This document shows, in pieces, positions 33,995-46,761 of a DNA stretch of 64,000 nucleotides. Within the stretch, counting starts at the first letter, position 1. Every line of letters begins with the position of its first letter. The position numbers were made by a program, and so were the translations under genes. Source of the stretch: Massariosphaeria phaeospora (lineage: Eukaryota > Ascomycota > Dothideomycetes > Pleosporales); NCBI GenBank assembly GCA_011032825.1, contig JAADJZ010000024.1, forward strand, positions 372,001 to 436,000, in the 5' to 3' direction. The notes under the pieces are model-generated. The model had not been told where the DNA came from. It ran no database searches and was given only the letters and a program-made list of their open reading frames with translations.

Positions 33995-35984
33995 ATGGTG
34001 TCGTTCCAACGCGGGGGAAACGCGGCCTACCGAGATGTTCCGGGCGTCTATGTGAGTCCGACATCCGTGCATGCTTTCGCCGCAATGTCACTGACTATCC
34101 TGCCTGAAGACTCACATCGCCGACCCAAATGAGCGGCGGCGAATGGCGTTAGCTGAAGTCGACAAAGCCCCGTTTGGATGGTACCATGTTCGGCTGGTCG
34201 TCGTTACGGGCATCGGCTTCTTCACTGATGCGTACAGTGTAAGTCCTGTGCACTTAACAAACCAAACTCCACTGACACACATTGTAGCTTTTCGCCATCA
34301 ACCTGGCAGTGATAATGCTGGGAATTGTCTACTGGCAAGATGAGATCCACCATGGAGTCATGCCCCACAATGCAGACACCTGGATCAAGGTCGCCACATC
34401 CGCAGGCGCAATCTTCGGCCAATGCATTTTTGGCTACCTTGCTGATTTTCTGGGAAGAAAGAAGATGTATGGCATCGAACTAATCATCATCATCTCGACC
34501 ACCATGGCCCAATCCCTCTGCGGGGAGTCGAACGCGGTATCTATTGTCGGCGTGCTCATCTTCTATAGAGTAGTAATGGGAATAGGGGTGGGCGGAGACT
34601 ACCCATTGTCCAGTGTCATTACCGCCGAATTTGCCAGCACCAAGTACCGCGGCGGCATAGTGGCCGCCGTCTTTGCTATGCAAGGCCTCGGACAACTCGC
34701 CGCCTCCCTCATGGCCCTTGTCATCACAGTAGCATACAAGAAAGAACTCGAGCCTGTTCTCAGCGTCGCAGACTGTAGCGGCAGTTGCGCCAACGCCGTT
34801 GACCGCATGTGGCGCATCCTCATCGCCTTCGGTGGCATTCCGGGTTGGTTCGCTCTGTACTATCGGCTCACCATTCCCGAAACCCCACGCTACACGTTCG
34901 ACGTGTTGTACGACGTCGAGAAGGCCAGCATGGACGCGCGCAAGTACCGGTATGGCAAAGAAGGTAATACTGTCAATCCTGTTACCCAGGCCCAGTCCCG
35001 CCGTGACATGGCCAAGTACAAAACCCCCCGCCCCACCATCATGGAGGTCCTGCGCTTCTACTCGGAGAAACGAAACGCGCTCAAGCTGTTCGGCACGAGC
35101 ATGGCATGGTTTTTCCTTGATCTGGCCTTTTATGGACTTGGCTTCTCGTCGGCGTCCCTGCTGTCGACTATGGGCTTCGACAAAAGGGGGAATTTGTATG
35201 AGGAGTTGAAAAACACGGCGACGGGCCAGCTCGTGCTGATATGTGCGGGGGCTATTCCCGGGTACTGGATGACAGTATTTACCGTCGATAAGCTGGGCCG
35301 GAAGCCAATTCAGATTGGCGGCTTTGCGATTCTTACGATCATATTTTGTGTGTTGGGGTTTGCTTGGCAGGGCCTCACCAAGACGCATCTCCTGGTGCTC
35401 TACGTCCTAGCCCAATTCTTCTTCAACTGGGGTACGTAGACGCATACTAACCTGACCTCGTTCCTCCACAATATCAAGCGTAGCTAACATCCTTTTCCAC
35501 AGGCCCCAACGCCACCACCTTCATTAGCCCCGCCGAGGTTTTCCCCACCCGTGTCCGCTGCTCCGGCCACGGCTTTTCCGCAGGCATGGGCAAACTCGGC
35601 GCCGTCATTGCCCAAGTGTGCTTCGCGCCCATGATCAAACGCGGCGCCACGCATGAGAACCCCACGCCCTGGATCCACGGTGTCATGCAGATCTTCGCGC
35701 TGTTCATGTTTCTAGGCATGCTGGTCAGTTTCCTCGTGCCAGAGAGTAAAGGAATGAGGCTCGAGGTGGCGAGTGGCGAGAAGGAGGACGTGTATGAGTT
35801 GCAGTTCCGAAATGGATTTTTCAGGGGCGGTGGCGGAAGAGCAGGGGATAGTGGCGGGAGTGGCAGGAGTGGGAGTGGAACGAGTGACCCGGTCGGCGAA
35901 GGGGGCGTGGGGACTAGGAGAGCAAGGGGCGACAGTGGCGACACGACGGATGTGGAAAAGAGCAAATGGTGGAAGATGGGATGA
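33995..35984 (+). CDS. PHO84: Inorganic phosphate transporter, PHO84 family (MFS)
   Basis: Exons 33995-34051, 34110-34238, 34288-35431 and 35503-35984 encode 603 residues. GFFTDAYSLFAINL, GAIFGQCIFGYLADFLGRKK, VVMGIGVGGDYPLSSVI, the central loop with IPETPRYT, and FFFNWGPNATTFISPAEVFPTR (split by the last intron) are hallmarks of fungal proton-coupled phosphate symporters. The Asp in FFTDAY and the GGDYPLS motif are present. Twelve membrane helices are expected. The C-terminal tail is unusually Gly/Ser/Arg rich (RGGGGRAGDSGGSGRSG). Expression is probably raised by phosphate starvation as in relatives, but I did not identify a Pho4-type site. It could be any of several paralogues; the class is firm. 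Confidence 0.92.
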
Positions 35985-36420
35985 AATCCACACCGTCTTT
36001 GCTTTACTTCGACACAGTTCCTGGGCGATTTCAGGGGTTTCGGAGTATAGATTCAACAATCGTTGGCTTAGTATTTGGGTTGGAGGCATTGGTTTGGCCA
36101 TGGATAGGATTCAGCGCTCATGAGTAACGACTCTCTTTGTCTTGGTTCTTCCTCTTCTAATTATGTAGATGTTGTGGTTTTAATTGTACGAGTATGAAGA
36201 GCCGTTCTATAAACCCCTAGTTCAAATCTTGGTATTTCCAGGGTTCTCTCATATCAAACCTATCTTGGAGGTTATGCCAGACGCGTAGGGCCAATGGTGT
36301 ATGCATGCAGAGCAGTGGCATTTCCAGGTATACTCCATCCACTCTTGTCGTCAGTCCGCGCCCCTGCCAGATACATTGTCTCTGCTTTGCATCTTCCGGG
36401 CGTTAGACACGTCCACTCGC
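35985..36420. other. Convergent intergenic region
   Basis: The phosphate transporter and ELP6 converge in this 436 bp. It is AT-rich in the middle, and no further feature was found. Confidence 0.4.
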
Positions 36421-37485
36421 TCATCCGTCGCCCCCACCCCCCCTCTCAAAGACTCTCACACTCCCGTCCCCCTTGACATAATACAACACCTCTCTCCCAC
36501 CATTTCCGTCATCCTCTTCCTCTTCCTTTCCTTTTACTCGCAAGTCCCCTAATCCCACTTTATTCTCCGTGACCCTCAACACGCCACTCACATCCCTCGC
36601 CACCCCGGTATCCAACACACGCACACTCAGCACCCTGCGACTCATATGCGCGACTTTCACGACGAAATTGTGATGCGCAAGTTCAAGCGGTTGGGGCGGC
36701 GTTGAGAGGGAGAGAAGCGGGTCGTCGGCGTGGCTGTGGACAAGGATGTGAGGGAGGGTCGTGTGCAGGGTGAGGACAAGGGATGTCAAGGAGCTGGGCG
36801 ATATTGTAGGTGTGGTGGCGAGCAGGATGGAGGGCGTGTCGAGTATGAGGAGGGTTTTGGTTGTGGTGGTTGACGTTGAGGTGGGTGTGAGGTGCGCGAC
36901 CGCGGTTTGGATCGTCGACTTGAGATGCGCAAGATCGGGTGAACAAAGTGTATAATGGCCCTGCTTCGTCGATGCGCTCGTCTGTTCGGGCAAGTTCCGA
37001 GCTGGTATCGTACTCGCGCTCGGTGTCGTTCTTGCCGGCACGGCTGCTGGTCCTCTGGCTGGTATCCCACCTGGTAATGTCCGGACGGGCGGTGTCTGCG
37101 TCGTCTTAGTAACCGGAATATTTTCGTTCTTTTCCCCTCCGTCAGGCAAGAACAAGGCTCGCAGCCCATCAACAAACGCCATCCTCCCCTCCCTCTTCGC
37201 CCTGTCCAGATCCAGACCACCCCCCTTTCGAGCCTCCTGCTTCCAGAACTCCCACTCTTGCATCCAGCTCACAAGTATGATATTTACGCCGCCTTCCCCC
37301 AGGGTGTTGATTTCATCTGATAACCCTCCATCTTTTGCAGTGCTGCTCAATGCGTCGCAGATGAAGCGGATTATAAGCCAATTCGCGCTGGCGCCGAGAG
37401 TACTCGTCACTAGTAGTATCGACTTATCTTTTGGTAGGCGAATGCACGGCTGGAGGAGGGGCGGAATGCGGGAGGATGGCGACAT
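36421..37485 (-). CDS. ELP6: Elongator complex subunit Elp6
   Basis: A single exon encodes 354 residues. RIPPLLQPCIRLPKDKSILLVTSTLGASANWL at about residues 7-38, NIILVSWMQEWEFWKQEARK and GLDLDRAKREGRMAFVDGL are typical of fungal Elp6. The fold is RecA-like but lacks a true Walker A, as in the family. Elp4, Elp5 and Elp6 form a hexameric ring that binds tRNA and helps Elongator modify wobble uridines. A Pro/Thr-rich insert sits in the middle (TPPVRTLPGGIPARGPAAVP) and the C terminus ends in an acidic then Gly-rich tail, both likely disordered. Confidence 0.9.
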   Translation of the reverse strand: MSPSSRIPPLLQPCIRLPKDKSILLVTSTLGASANWLIIRFICDALSSTAKDGGLSDEINTLGEGGVNIILVSWMQEWEFWKQEARKGGGLDLDRAKREGRMAFVDGLRALFLPDGGEKNENIPVTKTTQTPPVRTLPGGIPARGPAAVPARTTPSASTIPARNLPEQTSASTKQGHYTLCSPDLAHLKSTIQTAVAHLTPTSTSTTTTKTLLILDTPSILLATTPTISPSSLTSLVLTLHTTLPHILVHSHADDPLLSLSTPPQPLELAHHNFVVKVAHMSRRVLSVRVLDTGVARDVSGVLRVTENKVGLGDLRVKGKEEEEDDGNGGREVLYYVKGDGSVRVFERGGGGDG

Positions 37486-37996
37486 GGCGACGGGATGGTG
37501 TTGAGTGAGGGAAATGTGGTTCCGAAGATTCGGAATAGAGGGTTGTTGTGTTATCGATAAGGTGGACCCCTACCCCTGTTCTTCCCCTAGACTTTCTTGG
37601 GACACTTTCCTCCGCTCTCTCACCAAGGTAATGACTGTAAGTAATCAATACGAACACGTTGCGTCCAGTCGAAGCTATACTGAATCAGTCCAACTACAAG
37701 CATGGCTTTTTAGATGGGGTTTTCTATTCTTTCTAAGTTTTTTTGGAGGTTTTCTCACTTTTACGCTCTATATACTTCTCCGGTCGCAGGGGTGGAACAT
37801 CAGGTATGTTCAAGCCCACCGCATATGCGCTCTGCAGGTATACTGCAAGGAGGAATTCTAACTTTCTCTGCATCGGCGTCTGGCCTCGCCAAAATCATGT
37901 CCGCCATTGTGTTCTACCATTCCTCGAGCTTCTCTGCTTACCGGAAGCTCCCCCATCGCTTTCACATCCACTTCCACCAGAGTCGTGTACCGCCGC
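37486..37996. other. Intergenic region, no gene supported
   Basis: This is the promoter side of ELP6 and the 3' side of the RdRP gene. A 118-codon plus-strand ORF contains a hydrophobic stretch but has no family resemblance and lacks support. Confidence 0.4.
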
Positions 37997-40900
37997 CTAA
38001 GCATCGACCTGCTTCCATGTATACGGTTTGGTATTGGGAGAGGAGGATGATGCTACTGCCGGCGACGACTCCTTAGCCGTGATCCTTAGTCCTTTCCCTT
38101 CCAACCCCAGAGCTTGGCTTAGGTCAAGTTTCTTCATCTCGTAATGCATCATTTCTTCCTTATTAGTCTTGACGTTACCGGCCTTGACTGATGGTCCATT
38201 CGTGTTGTGTTCAGTTGCAATCTTGCCCAGCTCGTTGACGAATAGCCAGGGAAAGCTCATGAGCGGCATCTCTTCTGGCTCCATCTTTCTCACAGGGACT
38301 GATTGGCCCCCGACCATCTTCGTCGTCCGACACTCGTCTAGCGCCTCCTGTGTCTCCCGAGCAGTGACAGCGTACATGGCTGCCACGAAGGGGCCCATCT
38401 TCGCAGAGTCTGAGGGGCCACATGCTCCCGCTGCGGCAACACAGGTCTCACGGAATTGAGACTTCAATATCCCGACCGTATTGCCGAATTCTTCTGCGAA
38501 ACTATAGTCCCGCGTCTCTTGGTTATGGGAAAGAACGAAGACGGACCAGGCCTCGAACTCTGTACGAATCTCATGCTTGGCCATAAGACGTCTTATTGCT
38601 GCATCGTAAGAGGACTTAAGCTCTGCGGCTGCTCCCAGTATCTTTTCGTCGAGCTCAAAGGCACCCAGGATCCGATGGTCGAACGCATTCTCGTACTGTG
38701 GCTTGAAGTCGACCAGCTGAACTTGATCGTATAGCATCCCAAGGATCTTTTTCGACTTGTAGATGTGATGCTCTTGCCTATACTTATTCTCCATGAAGTG
38801 AGGGAACTTGAAAGGCCTCAGAGACCGGTCCATAACTGCAGGGATACCGCTCTTGTTGTAGTCGACAGCCTGAGAATGCAATTTCGCGAGTTCCAGACCT
38901 GGAGCAAAGTCAGCCTCACATGTTAATCAAAGCCATAGCGACCATCGCTTACATTTCTCATCTCTGACTCCTTCTGCATTGAAGTCTGCTTGCGCGAGGT
39001 GCGCCAATGCAATGCGGGAGAGAGAGTCATTCTTCATATAAGTCACGAAGAACTCAACAACATCGTCTATAGTAACCGGCCTGTCCAGATCCACAGGTTT
39101 TTCAGGCGTGAAGTCCATTGGTGGTTCGTTGATTGTCTTGGGCAAGAAGTTGTTGTCCCACATAACGAGATAGTCGTCTCCATCTAAGTCCCCACCGGAG
39201 CACATATTCGCAATATCTCGATCACCAGTCTGTGGGATAACAACCACATTCTTCATGTGATGCAGGACCGGTATATCGACAGCTCGGACTACGCGAATAT
39301 CGCCCGCATGAAGCGATGGGTTTCGTGCAAGGATGCAAATACCTTCAATCACCTTGTAATGACCTTTTTTCTCTGTGTCGGAAATCTGAAGAAATATTTC
39401 AGGCAAGACTGCCAGCTTTTCGTCCCGCGTAGCATCTGGTCGAGACTGTGGGTCATCGTAGTGACCTTGTAGGGTGGCAGTTTCGTCAACACAGCCTAGA
39501 ACAAATGCGCCTTTCTCGATAATTATTCTAGCTTTCTCTTTCAGGAACTTGATGTTGTATGCGCGCCATAGTTGTAGAAGCGACATCATGAAGGGTTCCC
39601 TGGATTTCATGAAACCGTCCAAGATCATTGCCGACAAAGTCAGAGTTGTGTGGTTGAAATCGATGTAACGCTGAAGCTTTTCGAGCGCCACACTCTCGTC
39701 TTTGGTCGCTCTCTCTAAATCGTTCACCATTTCTTGCTGTTGTTTGATAAACGCATAGTCTGGGACACCGAGCGTAGAGAGAACTATGATGAGTTGGCGG
39801 TTGAAACAGGCAGTGGCAAAGGCCGAAGCACGAACAATCTCGAGAAAGTCCTCTGTGGCTTCGAACTTAGTCTGGCTAGGGCGAATATGGACTTCATTTT
39901 TTGTGACAGTTGGATCAAGTGCAAGAACGCCCTTGCAACCTCCTAAACGAAACTGGAACAGTGATGGCGGATCCTCAAAGGGGTTGTGAAGGCCAAGCTC
40001 TGTGGCAGCCATTTGGGCAAGGAAGGAGGACAGCTTGCCGACTCCATCACTGAAGTTGGATCCGTTCCGCTCAATATCTGGGATGCGTATGGTGGTGACC
40101 TTTAGGCTACGAATCGGGCGAGTCGTGGAAAAACATTGCCCTAGGCGCGCACCAAACTTGGCAACCGTTTTAATATGGTCGAACTGACCCATGGAGTGCC
40201 GAATCTGTTCTGCTGAGACTGACGCAGTCGGTGCATAAAAGTATGCGCCATGTTCTCGAAACTGCGAGTTACCGAATGCCAGAAATTGGTAGAATCGCCC
40301 AGCAACGACGATACCGTTTTTCATAGCGCAGCGAATCCTGTCAAACAAGGCTTCTGACCTGTCGTTATCTTGACCGTGAATTCGACCTTCAGTCTTCTCA
40401 TCGGAGAACTTGACTCGGATGAAACGCTCTGCATCCGCTGCATGTTTTCGGATGATGCGATTTGATGTCTCTACGACTGGGGTCGAGACGTGGATCATAG
40501 TCGGTGTGATGATCGCAGAGCGAGCCAATACGCAGTAGTTGGGCACTTTCTTCGTTGAGTCTCCTTTGGGGCGAATTTCGAAGATATCCATGGGATCATA
40601 GTACACCTGTTGTTTGCTTGCAACCTTCTCTAGAATGTATATGATGTGCGCCGGGTCCGTGTGTGCCACGCGCTCTAGGAACTCCCGAGTGATGTTATGC
40701 TCTTTGAGATAGCCATTTGATAAACAAACCTCGAGCTGATAACGGACAGGAAATCTCAAGGTAACCTGGCTAGTGAGCTCATCAAAAGTGGACCCATGGG
40801 AAGACGGGCGAAAGTGAGCATGGGTGGCAGAGACTTCTTCTTGAAGAATGTTCGCGAGGGGAGAAGCGCTCTTCTCCTCGAACGTGTTCACCACCGCATC

Positions 40901-42300
40901 CCTAGTCGTAATACCGTGGTCGGCGAGAGCATCAGTGAACTCCAGAAACTGTGGCCCCGAAAGTTTCTCAATATCGAAAGATAATCTGTATGTTGTCCAG
41001 CGGCCTGATAGGGTCAGTGTAAACTCGAAAGTGGGAGAGATGTGAGTATATACCTATATCAATGACAGCTGTGTCCTTGTGGCTCATCAGTGGTTGAGAC
41101 TGAAGGGCAGCCCGATTGGGTGAAGTGACGATGTCTGTTTGCCGGTTCCATGAGTACCAATCCAACCATATCCGATCTGACGATTTGCAGGAATTAGAGA
41201 TGGCCGTCTCCTCCAGCTGCATGAAGAATTGGGGCGGTGAGTCGAAAGGTATAGCTAGAGTACATTGGCCTGTACTCCTATTGATGCTCTTGTCTATATG
41301 TTGAAGAAGAGAGATGGGTAGTCGAAATCGGACCTTTCGTGTTTCACCTCCCAATGAAAGAGGAAAGTGAACATCGATCTCTTTCCGTTGCAAATTCAAC
41401 GTCATCCGGACATTATTTGGCGCATTGACAGAGTGCATCACCATCATCGTTGTCTCCGCAACTCTGATGCCGAAATCAATCGTGTTGCCGTTGATGATAT
41501 TGAACTCATTGTAATTCTTCCCAGGATTAAGCGGGCTCTTGATCGTAAACAAGCGAGGGACCTGCATCTCTATGCGGACCGGACCTAAGGTAACATTGAT
41601 GGCCCAATTCCGAATAGAACGATTTAGAGGTGGCCTTACGGAATGTTAGCAGTGTGCTGCTGTGGGGAACAAGTAAAACTTACTGGAAGGAGACCCAAGC
41701 GATGGAGTCCACGGCACCCTTCTGCATCTCAATTCTCACTATTGTACCATATCTGGAGAAAGCCTCGTATACGTCCTTGGTCCAACATCCTCGGGGAATC
41801 CTGAAAACCTTGATCTTTGTCTCCTGCGCCAGCGCCCAGTTACCGATGCCTCGAGTAACGGCTATGTCTGGAGTAGGAAGTCTATTGGACCCATGGCGGC
41901 CAACAGTGCCGTTTGCCAGGGCGTTAAGTGGTTGATCTTGACTAGGACTCGGTGAAGTGCTAGGAGAATGAATGTTGACTTGGGTTTGTCGAGGTAGCAA
42001 AGACCTGGTCGTGACGTTGTGGTTGCGCTGTTTCTTGAAGCCTTGAGCGTTGGGAAGCTGGTCTCGCTCGCCGCTCGTAGGGCTGCCATGACCCCCATCT
42101 CCGCGACCATCAGCTTGGCGAAAGCGATTCAAGCTCCGATTCTTCTGATGCATATCGCTGGGAGAAAACTCCTCAATCTCAGAACTACGATCTGAATCGA
42201 GCGACGAGCTAGACGGCTGGAGTCGATGCGGGGAGAGGTAGTAGTTGTAGGACGGAGAATAGGAAGTCGAATCAGCAAGCTCAGACATGTCTGCGGACAT
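37997..42300 (-). CDS. RNA-dependent RNA polymerase of the RNA-silencing type
   Basis: Exons 42300-41684, 41634-41054, 41004-38953 and 38898-37997 encode 1383 residues. After a disordered start, an RRM-like region lies at about 155-215 (KIKVFRIPRGCWTKDVYEAF; GTIVRIEMQKG). The catalytic half contains GARLGQCFSTTRPIRSL, NFSDGVGKLS, and CSGGDLDGDDYLVMWD, where DLDGD (Asp about 1005, 1007, 1009) is the metal-binding motif of eukaryotic RdRPs. Such enzymes make dsRNA for Dicer in quelling, meiotic silencing or endogenous small-RNA pathways. The N-terminal RRM-like part recalls plant RDR and SAD-1/Rdp1 types more than QDE-1; this subclass call is inference. Introns are 49, 49 and 54 nt. The start could lie further upstream. 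Confidence 0.9.
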
Positions 42301-43149
42301 GTTTGCGGTTCTGCTTGATCCGGAAGGGCTTGATTGAGGGGAATCGAAGGTAGAGGTGTTGGGCCCGCGGCGATAAAGAAGAAACAATCGGGAGTGACTG
42401 CCGAATCGGGCTTTGCGCGACCGCCGTCAGAAAAATCAGGAAAGCGCAATCAGGCGCTCGTCTACAGTGCTGGCCAGTTGCGAAGGACTATGATCCTGGG
42501 AAGAGACCTGAGAAGACCAATTCGGTGTAGAAGTGGTCGAGTGTTTGCTCGTTGGTCTTGAAATTTTCCGGTGTGACAAACGGCCGCTCGGCCAATAGAG
42601 ACGCGCGGGCGCAAAAGGCGGTGATAGAGGAAGGGTGGGGAAACTGCCAAAAGAATCAAGAGTAATTGGCAAACTTTGAAATCTCCATGAGTGGTAGATT
42701 GTGAGTGGTGAGAGAGCAGAAATGGAAATCCCGAGAGCTCGTAAGCGCCAAGACTGCCCGCTAGCTCCTCCCAGGTCTAGAGAAAACACAAACGTTGGGA
42801 GGTAATAGAGAGCGGACTAGCACTGAGGAAACAGTGCAGTGAGAGTGAAGGGTAGTGTATCGCTACTTCGAACCAAGCTGCGAGACGCCATTGGAAAATA
42901 ATGTAAACGAGGATCTATGGACTGGAATAAAAACAAACCTGAACAACCCAACCGAGATTTTATTACATCAATAAGTAACGTCACAACCCATATCATAGTC
43001 TCATATCATTCAATCGCTTGTGACTGCATGTGAGACACATGCAAGGACCCGAGAGCAAACACGCCATGCGTGTACCCTAGCAAGACACAGGTTTCGGGAT
43101 CTTTGTAGATGTACAGTTCCTTCCGACTTCGACCTACGAAAACACCAAG
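42301..43149. other. Region upstream of the RdRP gene
   Basis: It holds the promoter of the RdRP and the 3' end of the next minus-strand gene. Minus-strand frames remain open over much of 42,300-42,790, so a missed 5' exon of the RdRP is possible, but no splice pair was compelling. Confidence 0.4.
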
Positions 43150-46100
43150 TTATAATTCAGTCGTGGTACCCTCTTCCGGATCTCTTCCTGTACCCGTGGT
43201 GAATGCACCGGGCGTGAAAGGGGTACTCGCAAGGGTCCCATCCAGTCCAAACTCGACCTGCTCCATGTTGTGCAAGCTACCTCTCCTCCCACCGAAATCG
43301 GAGCTCTTCTGAGTCTCGTACTTATCCTCTTCTTTCTCCGTAATGGCGAAACCGACAGTTGTATGCCGGCGATTGGGGGACATAGGTTTCAGCGCTGCAC
43401 TCTTTGTAGTAGCAGCCAGTTTTGGAACGGTGCGAGAGCTGAGCCCTGCTTTTGAGCTATATGAAGCCTGCACAGAGGGAGTTCTGACAGATCGACGCGG
43501 CTTGGTACGTTTAGGCGTAGGTCCGTCCTGTGAAAAGTAGGAATCCGACGAACTGAAGGATGCGTTGGCCACATCCTCCATAGCTGTGTTGGTGACGCCT
43601 TGTGTGCCTGTCGCAGCCCTCGGAACAATGTCTTCGGTTTGTAATATAGGCTTTCGGAGCCGATGCTGTGTTGTAGCCCGAGTGCGAAGAGCGTTGTTAG
43701 ACTGTAACCCCGAGTCTATTGTCACGGGATTATCTGCGGAGCCATTTAGAAATGCCTGGAGTGCTATCCGCTCATGTTTAAGCTTCTGCAGCTCTTCGTC
43801 TTTCCCTAAACAATCGTCCGTAAGCTCTTGAATTCTTGTCTCGAGCATCGGCACGGTCCCCTGGACGAGTCGAAGGTCTGTCTGTATCTCTCTATAAGCC
43901 TCTTCTGTTCGTTCTCTAATCTGAAGTGCCTCGTGCAGCCTATCGTTGAGCCGCGTGTGCTCTTCGTCCGCCTTGAAAGCCGCAGTTTCTAGGTCATTTG
44001 CGTGTTTCGCTTCGAGGTCATGGAGGGCTTCCTCTGAAAACCGTGTGAGCTCCAGGTGCTGAAATTGAAGCTGTTCTCGTTGCTCGGTAGCTGCCAACAA
44101 TCTACCTTCAGTTTCGTGCTGGCGAGACTCGAGATCAGCTGTTTTTTGTTTTATATCGTTCATCTCTTCACTCTGCCTTATTACCGTCTCACGCTCGCCT
44201 TCTAGTGAGCGCTCCACGTTCTGAAAATTTATGGCCAGGGTTTCATAGAGAGCGTCGAGAGATGCTTTCTCGTGCACTTGCTCTTGAAGCTTATCCGTCA
44301 AACGTACGTTGTCTTTTTTCAAACGATCAATTTCACGACTCTGAGCGAGTAAACCCTCCTTTTGAGTGAGAATAGACGACTGTAATCTTGACTCTATTTC
44401 GTTGAAATTTTCTTGAGCGATTCGTAGGGTTTCATCCGCTCTTCTGGTGGCCTCGTCAAATTCACCTCTCAGCTCTTGCAACTTAGTTGAGAGCTTGTGA
44501 TTCTTATCATGCTGATTCTTTAGGTCCTCCTCTAAGCCGTACGTATAACAGTCTTGGTCTGTTTTCGCTGTTTCTAAAAACACTTTGTCTTCACGTAGCT
44601 GGTATAGCTCAGCCTCGAGTATCTTGGTCTTCACTCGCTCGTTACGGAGTGGCTCTTCAACGGTTTCGCAACGCATTTCAAGGTCACGACAGATCTTTCC
44701 GACAAAATGCACAACAGAATCAGAATGGTGGGAGCTTTGACTCTGGAGAACGCTCTTGAGATCCTTTCTCCAGTCTTGACCAGTTGATGGAGTACATTCT
44801 TGCTGTACGAAAGAAATGGCTGGACGTAGACTGGCCGATTCCGGATGTGAACACTGGCCAATGGTTTCGCCGAGTTGTTGCTGCTTTCCTATCAAGGCCA
44901 TGATGATGGAGTGTTGTAGTCTAGGGTCTGTAGACTGCGCTAAAGCCAAAGAGAGGAGAAGCGAGATGGTGGTCGAAACGAGCTCTCTACGTAGTATGGT
45001 AGTTGAGGTTTCGCACAGATTTGCGCCGTTAAGGCCACAAAGTGACACTGGGTCTATCCGAAGAAATTGCCGTACACTGTCTTGGAGCTCGTTTGACGAT
45101 AGCGCGAGCAAGAAGTGTGACCGAAGTGGCGCACTTAGAGGCAGGATCGCAGCCAATCTTTTCACCAGAATGAAAGCACAGCGCAGTGCATGAGAAGATT
45201 CAATCCGAGAGCTTGCCCCCAAAATAGCTGCCAAAATTCTCTGGATGGATGAACCTTGTAGGCGTGGCTACATTACAGTTAGAATAGGTATTACTGACGG
45301 GGAATGGTTAGCAACATACCGCAAAAACCGGCAGGGAAATGTCTAATGCCTCCCCGAGAAAAGTCGAGTCTGTCCGTATACTCGTCAGATCTAACAAACT
45401 GAGTTCATACTGCGCTACCAATGGCTCCATCGAGTTTTTTTCGCCAGCTATCGTAGCATAGAAACCTAGCGCCTGTAACTGGACAGTGGGGTGAATCCCT
45501 TGACGGAGTATTCGGGTGGCCAGTTTCGAAAAAGTTTGTCCGGCAGGAGCAGAGGAGCGCGGCCAGCTTTCACGAACTTGGGGATCTATTACTTGTAAAG
45601 TTCGGATAGCGATCCTTATTCCTTCCATGGCTTCGGTGTCAGAGACACCTACGTCGCCTTTGGTTGCCCAGATGACACTGAGGGATGCCATGTTCATGAC
45701 TTTTCTGTGGTCTTCCGCCGTTGAAAAAAGCTTGCGTCCGGATCTTGTCTTCCATTGCCTCTCCGAAGTATCCGCGTTTGTAGTTTGTTGGGCGAAGGTT
45801 TGCTCTGGTGCCAGTGTACCGCAGACTTCTCGAGGATGCTCCATGAACAGTACGATGCCGAAGCACCACAAGAGAAGCATGGCATTTTCCCCCTTGCCTT
45901 TTGCCGAGAGGATCTGGCACAAATCGTGATCAAGACCGTCCAGTTCCTCAGACTTCAACAACCTGAGAAGGCTGGTACAACCATTGAGCATGCTATATAT
46001 TGGATACAGGGAAGATCCATTTGGTTTGACGGCTGCCCTCTCAAAGACTCGAAGGAAAAACGGTCTCGCGCTGTCGGGCAGTGGTATAGTAGGCGGTAGT

Positions 46101-46761
46101 GGGTTCGAGAGCAGAAGCACGCAGAGTCTGGCACACTATCTAGAGATGAGTTCACGGGTTCTTGTAAATATACTGGTAATGCAGAACCGCACATGGCGTC
46201 CCACACGGCGGTTGAACTCACCTCGTCGAGCTCCTGCCGAGGCGTAATAATGGCCCTCTTGAGCAGATCATTTATAAGGCCCGGGTTCTGGAGCAACAGC
46301 TTGTGCCTGAAGTCACGCGACGAGCCTGACAATGCGTGATTAGCGGGAGGCTGCCGACATGGGAGGGTCAGGCGGTGCCGTACAGAGAGAGTGCAGGACA
46401 CACAGCGAGTAGGTCCAGTGGTCCAGGGTGGCAGAAACGATGGTCGCTAGTTTCGTCACAGCACAAGGCGGGCGATCATGTAGACATGCCTGCACCGTTA
46501 GATTGTCGGCCCGGGCGAGCAAGTCGGCCAGTCTCTACAGGGCGGCTATGTCAGCATGGAGCGATGGCGTGCATATGGCCCGGGGAGCGCATCATGTGCC
46601 CACGCTGTGCAACGCGCATGCGCAGCGGAAGCTGGCGACGTGCGGAGAGAAGCGGAGGTGTGCGACCGACCGGTGGCTGGACTTACTATCAGCGAGGCAG
46701 GATAGGGACAGGCGATGATTCTGGTCAGCTCGTGCGAGAGCTCGGTGGCAATGTCGGCCAT
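43150..46761 (-). CDS. Helical-repeat and coiled-coil protein, unknown function
   Basis: Exons 46761-46687, 46534-46384, 46325-46222, 46135-45320 and 45267-43150 encode 1087 residues. The first 550 or so are helical without transmembrane segments and resemble an armadillo/HEAT-type array. About 560-900 form long coiled coils rich in Glu, Gln, Leu and Arg (LRNERVKTKILEAELYQLR; KQKTADLESRQHETEGRLLA). The C terminus is Ser/Thr-rich with TPKRTKPRRSVRTPS and NRRHTTVGFAI, which look like phosphorylation sites. I do not recognise the family. The plan fits structural proteins of spindle, kinetochore or centrosome-like bodies, but that is only analogy. An in-frame ATG at 46788 would add nine residues. 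Introns are 152, 58, 86 and 52 nt. Confidence 0.72.

Noticed and set aside
34480..35388. 302-codon minus-strand ORF
   Set aside because: Antisense shadow of the phosphate transporter, whose protein motifs are unmistakable.
36205..36245. Possible tRNA T-arm (agttcaaatct)
   Set aside because: No stem pairing or upstream D-arm; chance match.
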